Shown piece after piece: positions 53,691 through 64,000 of a stretch of 64,000 nt of DNA (the stretch's first letter is position 1; every line of letters begins with the position of its first letter). The position numbers and the translations under genes are program-made. The stretch is from Rhynochetos jubatus (lineage: Eukaryota; Chordata; Aves; Eurypygiformes; Rhynochetidae): assembly GCA_027574665.1 (NCBI GenBank), contig CM050655.1:6882001-6946000 (forward strand). The letters are read 5' to 3'. The notes under the pieces were generated by a model. The model saw only the letters and a list, made by a program, of their open reading frames with translations. It was not told the DNA's origin and ran no database searches.

Positions 53691-56393
53691 TTCTGATATT
53701 TTATTTTTAAAAGGTTATCGACTTATTTTTACCATCCTCCCTTAACCTGTCACTTGGCTAGGCTGACTTTCCTTGGATTTTCCTGAAGTCTTTTTTGACT
53801 GGTGATAGACATTCACTGAGCCAGAAATGTGATGACTGCAAGAGACAACATACATGATATATCGGCTCATTCTGACAGCTTCATGTCCCAGACATCATCT
53901 GTCTCAATCCTGCGCGGTCATTCCTGTGACTTTCGTGGTAGAATGCCACATGCTACGTATCTGTGACCTCTCCTTTTTGGAAAATGGTAGTGTCATTATT
54001 CTTCATTACCCTGTGTTCATCTAGGAAGTCAACCTTGTAAACCTGCAGGGCCATCTATGAGGACTTCATCACCGACTTTCGCAGCAACAGATTACCGTTA
54101 CAGGTGGACAATACAACTCCTGTGACCTCAAGTCTCGGATGAAATAGTTTGTTTTGTACAAAATACTTTTTACTTGGGCAGAACTCCTAACCAATTCCTA
54201 GCGCTATAGGTGTTCCAAGTTCTCAGTATTCTGCTAAATGAAATGCTATCTGATGACAGCCTGCGTTTCACTGCTGCGATCCTGTAATTAAGGAAGCTAA
54301 ACATAGATCAGATAATGTTTCTCAAGGTTTTTTGTTCATTAGATGCTTTATTATTCTGACCTCGATTTCCATTAGCATATTGAACAGAGTAATGGATACG
54401 TATTGCCACCTATTTAAAGCCAAACTACACTGCAATCTGCTTTAACTCAAGTTCATAACTAAGCAATTTCTTTTGGATTTATAATCAATTTTCAAGTGAA
54501 TTTGTTATTGAAAAAGTAACTCTTAAGAGGATGGCTGTATTTTCTGGTCAGCTTAGCATTTTTCTGCATTTCAAGCAATAGTGTCCTCAAGAGACAGAGA
54601 AATGGAATAAAATCCTTGCAATTAGTACAAGAAACACTCCTAGTAGTTCAGGATATTGATGCTTAGTTTTTATTAGACGCTGTAACCTTTTAAGTCACTT
54701 TACATCACACCTGAGAGGGGGCTGTGGCAATGCCCTGTATGAAGGCCTGTATAAACATTTCAGTTTCACAGTAATTGCCCTGATGGCTAAGGACTTAACC
54801 ACTTCTCACCTGTATCCTTCTGCAAACTTTTTTTTTTTAGTAGAAGATTACCATTCTAGATACACTGCACAACTTTTGTAAGTGGGGAGCTGGTTTGTGA
54901 AATACATTTCCTTATACAACAGCATTATAAAGAATCCATACACTTCCTTCTCACGTAGACACATCATTACAGGACTCCCAATGGAGTCAATAGAAAAATC
55001 CTTAGCAGCTCCAGAGGCGGCTAGAGAATAAATAAAGCTGTCTCTGATGTAAGCAATGATGTTTGTCTCTAAAGTGGTTTGAGCTGGTGATTAAATAATG
55101 GCTGCAAAAAAAATTTTTCACCTCACTACCGTGACCAACCTTTATGCATAGATTTCACACTATTACATGTTTTCCCTCATTCCTGCTCTCATTTATGTAT
55201 TTCAATGTTTCATACCACCAAGGAAACACAATGTAACTGTGATTACAGCTGCGGAATGGTTTGCAGCTACCACGGTGGATGATTTTGTGTGTTGCACTTT
55301 GAAAGCGCACCATGTAAAACTTCATACCCCCAAGCAGCTAAGGAGATACGCGGGTAACGGCAGCTCCGTGCCATCCCTGATACAGCCAGTATGAAGACCA
55401 CAAAAAGCCAGGTGCAGCACTGTGAGTACACCCAACTCCCCACCCGTCCCATCCAGCCTCAGGAGAGCTCTGCCCTCTGCCTCTGTGCTAGGCACCCATG
55501 TCACCTGCCTGGGGGGCGCACAAAGTCTCCCAGGAAGCAGTCTGTGATCGCCTGCAACAGCACCAACAGGTAGGAAAGCCTCCTCAGGAAGGTCATGGAG
55601 CCCTTTTCGAGCCTCCAAACTTTTTAAATGGTACGTTGAGGCTAGGGTAGACACAAAGACTAGGTCTGAATGAAATTCTTCTTTAAAAAAACTTACCCTC
55701 CAAACACAACAACGTTTGCTAATTCAGCTGGCCATTTCAGTCATTGAAAACAGAAGAGAAATATGTAATACTGACATATTTTGATTATTCAAAAATAAGT
55801 ATTTCTTTCTGAGGTGCTAACTTGTTTCATTGTGAAAAAACTGAAACAGTTTCAAAAAGCAGTATTATTACAAACTGACATCAAAGTAACATTCCTCTCT
55901 CCTCTGTTCCAGCACGACAACTCTTACATTATGTCGGCTTCATCTCCACCATCCTTCCTTTCTCCGCACTTTACATACTCCTTTTCCCCCTTCCCCCATC
56001 TTTTAGGTTTTCCAATGAAGCAAAAAACCCATTATTCACTCAGCTTGAGAGAGAGAATCCCACCCAAGTTGGTGCCTTTCCATTCAATCTTTTTTTAATC
56101 AATTATATTTTTAAAGAAATTACAGAGTACGACCAGCATGCCAAAGGCAATTTAATTTTGTTTGGGGATTTTACTCTGAGACAGCACTATGAATCATCCC
56201 AAAGTTCACAAACTGCTTTGTTTCATTCAATCAAACAGCAAACGGGTTTATTATACATCATTTCCTCTTGTAAACATGCTTTTTTCCCCCCTCTTAGAGA
56301 TGTATTTCCATTGGTACCGTTTCTTAGTAAAAAAAAGCAGTTTCTGTAATTAAGTCTGTATTCATGAGTGTTACAGCATGCCGCTGCCTCTCC

Positions 56394-56455
56394 AGAAAAG
56401 AAAAAAAGAAAATAAAAAGAACCAAACCACAAACTCAAACCAACAACAAAAAATG
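56394..56455. repeat. A-rich low-complexity tract
   Basis: Mostly A with single G spacers, then a CCAAAC-type part, over about 60 bases. No fixed unit. It could be an old poly(A) tail, but the sequence upstream does not match a retrocopy I can identify. Confidence 0.7.
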
Positions 56456-57239
56456 ATGCCCCCCCAACCTCTTGAAAACCCTTACTGTGATACTGCATTT
56501 GCCAACAGAACTCCTTGTACAGACCTGATGGCCTGCAGCGGTGGAGGTAGCACCAGGGCTGTGTCCTGCACCCCTGTGGTAACTAGAAGATACATACTGT
56601 CCCCCACGTGGCACCTTCCATGGGGTTATGCTCACCGGTGGTCACGATCCCCCTACCCTACGTTAGTTCAGCATGCCTCACACCTCTCTGTCATTACAAT
56701 TCACAATATACTGTAACTTTCATTTGACAACAACATTGAGCCTCATTTTTAGACCTGATAGCACTCTCTCAGCCTTCCTGTCCTCCCACTTGCCCAGCAG
56801 GTCCCTGTCAGGCAGGTCCTCTGAGCTCCTCGGTTAACCTGTGCAGCACAGCAGGCACGCAGCAATCGGGTAGCAAAAGAAATTCTCTGCTAAAGCTGCT
56901 TTTAGTATTAAAGGCCTAAACCCCCACATCTTCACTAGGCAGGTAACACACAGGTCTGGTGAGTCCAGGCTCAAACTGGAGGTCTGGTGTTGGGTCAGTA
57001 TGTCAGGGAAGACAAAAGCCTCTCCCTGGCTCTGCCCCTCTTCAGCACCCAGCAGCACCAGTCTGCCTCCTGGGATGGCCTTCCTTCCACCTCTTCCTAA
57101 GGGCCGGGCCCTTCAGGTGGGCCAGAAACCACAAAACAACCGAGAACGCAATCTTGAGACCCTCAGGGAAGCAGTTAAAGAGGTGGCGAGCTAGTCCCAC
57201 GGAGCTGGAGTCACACGCCGGAGATGACAAGGCAGAATG

Positions 57240-57307
57240 GGGCTCACGCACAGAAATACAGCCACACAAATATAAACGTGTGCACACACATATACCCAGG
57301 CACACAC
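57240..57307. repeat. Imperfect CA-rich microsatellite
   Basis: Interrupted CACA/ACACA words (cacaaata, gtgcacacacat, caggcacacacc) over about 68 bases. It looks like a decayed (CA)n tract. On the minus strand it produces the Val/Cys-rich frames across 57,042-57,502, which are therefore not real genes. Confidence 0.65.
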
Positions 57308-58303
57308 CTCTCTAATGTTGCATTTTTTACAAGTGCTTGCGAAACAGTGCAATAAAGACATTCTCTCCCATGCAAAAGCAGGGACACGCCCCTTCTCCCA
57401 CCCACAATTATCGGAGGAACAGTAAGACGTAGAAGCTGTTTCATCAAAGCCACAGGCTTTAGGGTTTTTCTGTTTTGCTGTTTTTACTCTCACAACAAGC
57501 ACTGAAATCTGCTGAAAATATCAATGCAAATAGAAAAATATTTTATATCTAAGCATAAATCTCAGAACCTTAGAAAATCTGCTTTAACAAAATAGAAAGG
57601 GAAAACTACAGGTATGCTGCTCTTGCAGCCAACACAGCTCTTGGAGCTGTTATCCTCAGTCCCAAGCGAGCTTGCAGGCAGGGCTGGGCTTAGCCCAGGG
57701 CTCCCAGTCCCCCCCCAGCCTTCTCCCAGCCAGGCAATCCACAGTTTGTCTTGCAAAATAAAGGTTTTCTTGATGGTCGCTAATGAAAGTTATGTGGGGC
57801 TGTGTTAATGATTAGTTTCCCAATTCAACTGTTAAACTGCTCCACAAGCCAAAGACTTATTTCATCTTGACTGGAAAAAGATTTCTTTGTCATTTTCTCT
57901 GCAATTCATAAGGACTGAGAATATATTTCCATATAAAATACATAATTTGGCCTGGAACAAGTTGTTTCACTTAATTTGAAAATTACTAAGCCTTTAAAAC
58001 AGATTTGGATAGATTTTCATAATACTCACAATGAACACTTCAAAACCAGAAAACATTTCTTTAGGAAACTCTCCCACAAAGTAAACAGCAAATATGTATG
58101 CTGAAGTGCCCAATGATGCACTTTAGTCTCATAATTCACCATGAAAAAAATCCCCTGCACATCTAATAGGAGATTGTCAAGCATTTCCTGGTATACATCC
58201 TCCCTTTGTTACTAGAGTTATTCAGACATTAGGAAGATGTGGGAGCTTTTTAAGGACACAGTGGGAGGACAATGGGAGTCAAGAAAAGGATTTCCTGTAC
58301 AGG

Positions 58304-58311
58304 GCCTAAAC
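58304..58311. repeat. Left target-site duplication of the MITE
   Basis: The 8 bases gcctaaac immediately left of the element's terminal CAG match atctaaac, immediately right of its terminal CTG, at 6 of 8 positions, including the run CTAAAC. Eight-base duplications are characteristic of hAT-superfamily insertion. Confidence 0.65.
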
Positions 58312-58615
58312 CAGTGGTGTCCAAAGTGGGGTGTGCAAAACCCAAGGGATCAGCAAGGTTATCCACTGGGGTGTGGGAAGATTGGGGGTTTTTCCATATC
58401 ATTAACAAGAAACACCTTTTAAACAATGTTTATTTCAGCATTATTCCATCCCGTTTCGATTTCTATTTTTGCATATGTTTTATAATACATTATATAATAC
58501 ATTAGTAGTACAGAAGTACCAATAAATAAATAAATATAAGTTTATTGAGGGTGTGTGCTCAAAAGATTTTTTGACTAATAGGAGTGTGCAATCAAAAAAA
58601 GTTTGGAGATAACTG
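58312..58615. mobile_element. hAT-like MITE, 304 bp
   Basis: A short non-autonomous DNA transposon. It starts cagtggtgtccaaa and the reverse complement of its end starts cagttatctccaaa, so the terminal inverted repeats agree at 11 of 14 positions and have the CAG...CTG ends and CCAAA core seen in Charlie-type hAT elements. It is flanked by imperfect 8-bp duplications (58,304-58,311 and 58,616-58,623). The interior is AT-rich and has no transposase frame; it holds a perfect 12-bp tandem pair (tataatacatta twice, 58,482-58,505) and an aataaataaata run. Divergence of the termini and duplications points to an old insertion. The superfamily call is supported; the family name is not known to me. 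Confidence 0.7.
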
Positions 58616-58623
58616 ATCTAAAC
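58616..58623. repeat. Right target-site duplication of the MITE
   Basis: The 8 bases atctaaac next to the terminal CTG pair with gcctaaac on the left side. The two differences are both transitions, as expected for an old duplication. Confidence 0.65.
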
Positions 58624-61600
58624 AAAGTTAATCAATAAAACTGATTTCATTGTAATGATTGCATTCTGCAATGCACAACTCTTCCGGAAAATAAACAAGT
58701 GAAGACCTAGAAGTCACGAATATGAAAACGGCAGAACTATCAGCTGTTTGGTGTGCTCTCGTACATAGGTACAGTAGAGTAATCGTGCCACAAAGGAGAA
58801 GACTGTATCTACGTGAGGAAATACACCATCACCCACATGCTAGCGCTAGACCCCGTAGAAAACGCCCTTTGCAAAATGTAGGAAATCATATTCTTTTTTC
58901 CCTTACAGGCACATTTTGCTGAGCAACAACTTGATGGGCTGTAAATTGACTTCTCTAAATGTCAAGAATGGTAACGTTCCCTCCCCCCATTAGTTACCTT
59001 AATAAACTGCTCCTAGATTAACTGAAGGTCTGAACTGAATGAGCGCAGCTGAAGAGTAACACAGCATCTGTACCACAGCGTACAAACGTGAATCCACTGA
59101 TGACTGCCTTGATATAGAGCAAGAACTTTTGTAATCGATCTATATTCTGTTTTTACTCGGCTTTTTATGAAGACAAAAGAACTTACATGCTTTAAAGTAA
59201 ATTTGCCTGAGTAAGACCTATGATTCTGACTTTCTATGAATACAGTAAACTTTAATATTCATTGACTCCATAATCATTCTTCCAGTAAACGTCAAAGGTC
59301 AGTAGTGAGAAGACAGGCTTTTCTTCCTAGGAACAGCAGCATGGCCAGCAAGGAAGAAAGGTAAACCAGAATTTTACAGTTTCTAATGGGGGCAATACAG
59401 ATTTCAGTTACTTCTGAAATACATCATGTACAGCCACTTCAGTTACGTTCCTGAGTCATAGCACCCTAACGTCATCTTTTAAATAAGGCAAAACATCTGT
59501 TACCCTTGAAAGCACCCCTAAAGAAGCTTTGGTAGTTAACACCGTACTGCCAACTAGAGACCATCTTGTGGAATCATCTCTGTGAAGGGTAAGAAGATGA
59601 CAAAAACAGATTATAAAACAGACCCCTTCTCCTACTGCCTTCTGTTTGTTTTAAACAGACTCATATTTTATGTACACTGTCATTACACTCATTTTCTAAA
59701 GAGCAATTATAAAAATCCTTTTAAAGGAAATCAATTTCTTGGACTCCCATATGACTGCTGCTTACATCTGATGTGATCTGATTTTTCTGTGTGTCACAAG
59801 GTATAATTTCTTCCACTAGGCCCTTCAGTAAATTTCTTGGGGATGCCTTTGAGGTCTAATTCATACATTTATACCTTGATCATTAGCTCCTGTTTCTATA
59901 AAAAGCCTAGTAGGAAGCAGTATGAAATGTATTTGTAATCACTCAGTGCCCCATGCAGAAATTCCGTTGAGTAATCTGAATAGATTGCTTGAGTGCACAC
60001 CTCTGATTTATGTTTGCATTATACAGAAATCAGCTTTAAATTCATAAAAAAGCTTCCATCCACCCACCCAAATCTGCTAGTGTATATAAACCTGCCACAC
60101 AGCATTTTTGTCTGAAATCACATGACTTGATGGGACATTCCAGACTAATGCACTTATAGTAATCAATAACCTGAGTAATTATCGAGCTGCTGCACGCATT
60201 CCATACATAGAAGGGATATAAACCCAGGGAAACATGTTCTTGTCAAACAATCCTCAAATACTCGAGCCTACCTCTGCCCTTAATTTCTACAGAAACAGTG
60301 AGAAGTGCTTTCAGTATGACGCACCTGGTTGTACATGTACAGCTGGTGCAAAATTAATGCTCTTCATCCCTGCAGAGTAAGCGGTGTCTCAGGGCTTTAG
60401 CAGTTCTGTGTAACATGGTTCCTGGCCGGGGCACTGCAGAGCCACCCCGTGACAGTAATTTCAGAGCTCCTCAGCTGACATAGGACAAAGCCCCACAACC
60501 AGGGAAATGTAAGGGCAGCGGTTGCTGCCAGACGCTTCCCAAGACAGATAAGGAGGCAAAACCATCCTCTCACCATTCGAAGACTGGCTGATGAGAGTAA
60601 AGTCCTCCTTCATTTCTCATCCAGGAGGCCAAGTGCTAAAGTATAACCTGCTTTAGAGTACGTGCCTAGAGACTGTACAGCAACATAACCATTCCTAGAT
60701 AATTTCCATTCAGGCAAATTCTAGTTTTCAAATCATTTTTAATTTGAACATGGTATTAGCAGGCAGAGAGACAACTTTTTCTAAGCATTGCTGACCTAAC
60801 AAGGTCCTCACAAACAGAAAGAAAGAATTACAGCCTCATGTCACGTCCACGTGGCAGTTATATGCCTGAGTATGACCTGAAGAACGATGACCCTGAAAAA
60901 CTGATTGCTCCAGATCCCCTGGGAACTGGTAGGAGGTAGAAGGAATTTGCAGCATCTCTGACAGAGTCTAGGTTCAAGTAAGTCTGCTTGGTCCTCAGAG
61001 ACGGAGTGCTTGTGTTAGCTCGTCTCTAATGTTGTTTTCCTTCCCTCCTCTCCTCTGGTGGTAGGGAAATTGCATGCAAGAATAACACTCTGCATTAAGC
61101 TCCTGTGACTGACTCTTACAAGGCCATTTTATTTATAAAAAAGGGTGGTCCCCAAAGCCCACACCTTTCTTTGTCAAGAATTTATGAACTACCTTTAAGC
61201 ACCATTGACAGTCTGATACACGGGTCACTTGCAAATCAGTTTTTCTTGCTGAATTATTACACTATTAACTCCACAGCTTTCTCAGCTTCACAAAGTGCAC
61301 TCCTGCAGCATGTGTGAAGGATGAATAGCCTCAATAAATTCCATTATACAAAGGAACAATGAGGATAGCATATTGCTGACTTTAGGATAATGAGAGCAAC
61401 ACTGGATTTCAAGATTGTTTTGATGCGATTAGCATTGTGTTCTCATTTCTCTAGGTGAATGGTTTTCAAGGCACTCATTTTCTAGAACACGTATGAGAAG
61501 TGGATTTCAAGAGATGAGACAAGGGTTTATTATTATTTATTAGAGTATTATGGTTACAATAGCGTCCATGTGAACCACCTGCTACATGATCTCATCACGT

Positions 61601-63689
61601 TTGATGTTTGATAAGCATATAAGAAGAGGCAATCCACACCCTGTCCCCCACAGCAGAGCAGGCAGAAGGTAGCCTCCGAGCCTCCTTTTGTACACTGAGA
61701 ACCGAGTCGCATATCCCGTCTTTGCCAAACTTCAACCACTTGCCCGAGTGTCTGCAGGATGTGGCAAGATTGAGAATGCCTCAAATAGTGGCTGTTTGAG
61801 AAGTCACTGCTCTTAAATTTTGGTTCCGGACTTCACACTAGAGTGTGCAAATTGCCAAATCACTGCAATCAAATAAAGCTTGATTAAGTAAAAGCCTCAA
61901 ATATAGAGCCTTTCATTTCTCTAAGTACCCATTTCAGTTTAGTTCTCATGGTGTCAAGGGTTGCTCCTCCATAAGCGTTAATGTTTCCTGGCTAATATTA
62001 TGTTGAAAATAAAAAACTACCGCAAACAAATTGTTTTATTATGAGTCTCAGCAGGAACAATAATCAGAGAAATTTCCTATCTGTAACCCATAGTCTGGCA
62101 ATGATTTCAAATCAACCTTTTCAACTGTAGGTCTGTTCACAAAGATCATTAAGCTCCAGTCACAGAAATCTTTTAACAGATGTAAGCTGCTCCTACTCTT
62201 TGATCAACACAACTGAGATTCTTTATTTTAACAACCTCTGTAATTGTCTCAGACACACATGCCCTCAGCAACACAGAGAAGCAACATTCTACATAAATCA
62301 AGCAAGCTTTTTTTCCTACAGGCTGGAAAATAAGAAACTGAGAATGCGACACTTGGAAAACCTCAGGAACCATGTAACAGGGTTCACACTGTAAAGGTAC
62401 GAAGCCAGGAAAAGCCAAGTCCCCAGGGAAAAAAACTGAAACAGAGAAGGAATTTTCCTTGTAAACCTCCTCTCAAGATCTGCCCCACGACTATCTGGCC
62501 ATAATCATCAGCTAAATAAGAAAATAAGGACATAACCGCTTGCAACAGATACTAAGGTTTATCATAAATTATTTAATACCCAAGCATATGACAGAAAGCT
62601 GAAGAAAACCAGTATCTTTTCATTTATCCCTGCTAATGCAGGAAGAGTAATGTGGTGTTGCAGTTACCTGTGGTACTGTTTTCTGCTTCTGACTGTTGTA
62701 TTCTGTGTTCAGCATGCAGAGTAAAAACTGTATACCATCAAGTTTTAAGGAGAAACAAAAGTCATTGAAAAAAAGGAGTGAAACATTAAAAACATTTCAT
62801 TTTGATGTCTGCTTTGTCTGTTTTCTGCAGTACCAGCACAATCAGGCTGCAGCCCTTCATCTGCTTTGTACCATGGACGACACAGAGTGCCCCCGGGGTT
62901 GGCCACTCTAGCCACCTCTCACAGTTTGTGGTGATGCAGAGGCTGGCTGTCAGCAAAGGGGAGATCCCCCCTGTGCCTTGCTCCCATGCCCACAGCCTCC
63001 TCCTGCTTCCTAACACTTCAGTGATGCTTGGTGAAGCCTGCACTGAGCCAACGAAGCTTGTTAAGGTCACAGAAAGCTATACACTTGTTCTTTTTCTCTT
63101 GCCAGGTTGAATTGGCTCAGTGAAGGAATCAAGTAGGGCTGGAGCCAGCACAAAACATACAGGGAGGAATGTGCAGTCAGCAGCACCAAGGGATGCATGC
63201 ACGTTGCGAGGAGCCAGAAGCGGGATGTCTTGACCCGAGTGAGGTGTTAACTTGGCTCAGCTGTCTTTTAAGCTTGCCCTGTGTGTAAGAAACTAACAGA
63301 AAGTTCCTTAGGACTGAGTAGGTCTCTCTCTAATCTGCCAGTCGCTAACATTTGGTAATTGCATGAAGTTGTCAGGACATTTGGTCCACGTACAGCAGAA
63401 AATCAACTTATCACGAACGCTTCACGTTAATATTCTAGTTAGTAGTTTTACAGCTCTGTGAATACCTTCAGGGAAACAACACAAATGGCTATCTCTCTGC
63501 CTGTCACTGTCTTCAAAGATTCAAACACAGTGCATGTGCTTCAGAAATGAGAGACAATCAAATATTGGTTTCAACCCTGAAATGTTCCAGTCACTCCCTC
63601 CCAACATCGAGCAAGATAGCATTCTGACTGCTGTCAGACGTACTGATAGGCCCCTCGGCACCTGTAACCGAAGTCAAGCTAGCTTCAAA
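58624..63689. other. Unique noncoding DNA, no gene recognised
   Basis: No gene or transposon recognised. A pair of CATTCC words (60,136-60,141 and 60,197-60,202) flanks homeodomain-type words (aatcaata, taattatc) and is listed under findings. The plus frame ending at 62,911 follows an acceptor-like ttttctgcag at about 62,829 but codes for only 27 residues before a stop. Frames at 62,786-63,110 overlap on both strands and are unrecognised. Confidence 0.55.
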
Positions 63690-63781
63690 CCAATCAGATT
63701 GGACACTGCTAAGAAAGCAAACCATACGGTGTAAAACCTGTCCAAGCCAACAGGGAAAAGCTCATATTGATAAATAAATAG
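63690..63781 (+). promoter_or_regulatory. Candidate promoter: double CCAAT box plus TATA-like run
   Basis: At 63,690-63,702 a perfect palindrome, CCAATCAGATTGG, contains a CCAAT box on each strand, the NF-Y binding word. About 70 bases downstream is an ATAAATAAATA run (about 63,770-63,780) that could serve as a TATA element. This is the classical spacing of a Pol II core promoter firing rightwards, with a start near 63,800. A possible splice donor (ccaag|gtattt) lies near 63,982. A solo LTR would also have this arrangement. No transcript can be shown from sequence. Confidence 0.3.
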
Positions 63782-64000
63782 GAGAAAAAGAAAGAGCCTG
63801 AGACCAAGGAGGCAACCTAGGCTAAGGGTTGTCACAGCTACACTGCCAGTGGTACTTGAGCTGGCCTTTTTAAAACAAGGTTGGATACACCGTCGTGACC
63901 TGTGCTTGCAGCTGAGGCTGCAGGACAAGAACATCTCTTCCCCAGACGGACTGCTGGCTGAACGAGCTCTGCCACCACCAAGGTATTTCCAGCAGAATGG
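63782..64000. other. Unassigned window end, possible transcribed leader or LTR part
   Basis: Downstream of the promoter-like block the sequence becomes GC-richer, with GCTGAGGCTGCAG-type words and no long plus-strand open frame. The window ends before any confirming feature, such as an LTR terminus or a second exon, could be seen. Confidence 0.3.

Larger units (their letters stand above)
53691..58303. other. Unique noncoding DNA, no gene recognised
   Basis: No gene recognised. The block from about 55,300 to 55,620 is GC-richer and open in several frames on both strands (110 codons minus, 60 codons plus); a consensus-like donor, caacag|gtagga, follows the plus frame at 55,570, but the translations resemble nothing known. 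The block at about 56,470-57,130 is also GC-richer. The T11 run at 54,828-54,838 is followed by AG. Confidence 0.5.

Noticed and set aside
55508..55522. CTCF-like GGGGGGCGC word
   Set aside because: Aligned with the CTCF core it has the wrong spacing and too many mismatches.
55300..55654. GC-richer block with a 110-codon minus frame and a consensus-like plus donor at 55,570
   Set aside because: The translations on either strand match nothing known, the supporting acceptor is absent, and the two signals point to opposite strands.
57042..57502. Several overlapping minus-strand frames near 57.2 kb
   Set aside because: They are caused by the CA-rich microsatellite, which lacks stops in antisense.
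60340..60365. Mariner/MADE1-like 'ggtgcaaaattaat' word
   Set aside because: No matching inverted end or TA duplication was found nearby, so it is probably chance.
1..64000. tRNA, rRNA, snRNA genes, CRISPR arrays and bacterial-type operons
   Set aside because: Looked for A/B boxes, known small-RNA start words and regularly spaced direct repeats; none was seen, and the sequence is of vertebrate type.

Overview
This window looks like vertebrate nuclear DNA, most probably from a bird. It is AT-rich (my impression is about 60% AT) and CpG-poor, with no operon-like gene packing and very few interspersed repeats. The repeats I can recognise are decayed CR1 LINE copies, two probable MIR/CORE-SINE relics and one short hAT-type MITE. 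CR1 as the dominant LINE, few repeats overall, and many short runs such as CAAAACCCC or GGTTTT suggest an avian genome. A turtle or crocodilian is possible but usually carries more repeats. Lineage is an inference.

I found no protein-coding gene I can name. Open frames are short (longest 147 codons), occur on both strands at about the density expected by chance, and match no family I recognise, except where they cross CR1 reverse-transcriptase remnants. The window therefore reads as a gene desert or the inside of a very long intron.

Layout: 1-5.6 kb is unique sequence with a GC-richer patch near 0.5-0.75 kb. 5.6-6.95 kb has a run of unrecognised minus-strand open frames. 6.95-13.1 kb is unique sequence with a faint MIR/L2-like tail and a 20-bp tandem duplication. 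13.1-14.3 kb has overlapping open frames, one with an exon-like start, and a G-run tract that could form a quadruplex. 16.64-17.51 kb is an old sense-strand CR1, followed by an 18-base T run. 17.7-41.9 kb is nearly featureless, with a dense transcription-factor-motif cluster at 19.94 kb and a MIR relic at 35.6 kb. 41.89-42.79 kb is a second sense CR1 with an internal deletion but a preserved 3' end. 42.8-52.2 kb is unique sequence with a short minisatellite and a second MIR relic. 52.25-53.46 kb is a long antisense CR1, with a separate antisense CR1 3' end at 53.60-53.69 kb. 58,312-58,615 is a hAT-like MITE with a recognisable 8-bp target-site duplication. The last 400 bases hold a double CCAAT box and a TATA-like stretch that could be a promoter or part of a solo LTR.

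There is no gene set acting together here. The main content is fossil transposable elements plus candidate regulatory sequence that needs comparative data. I did not find a convincing new biological system.
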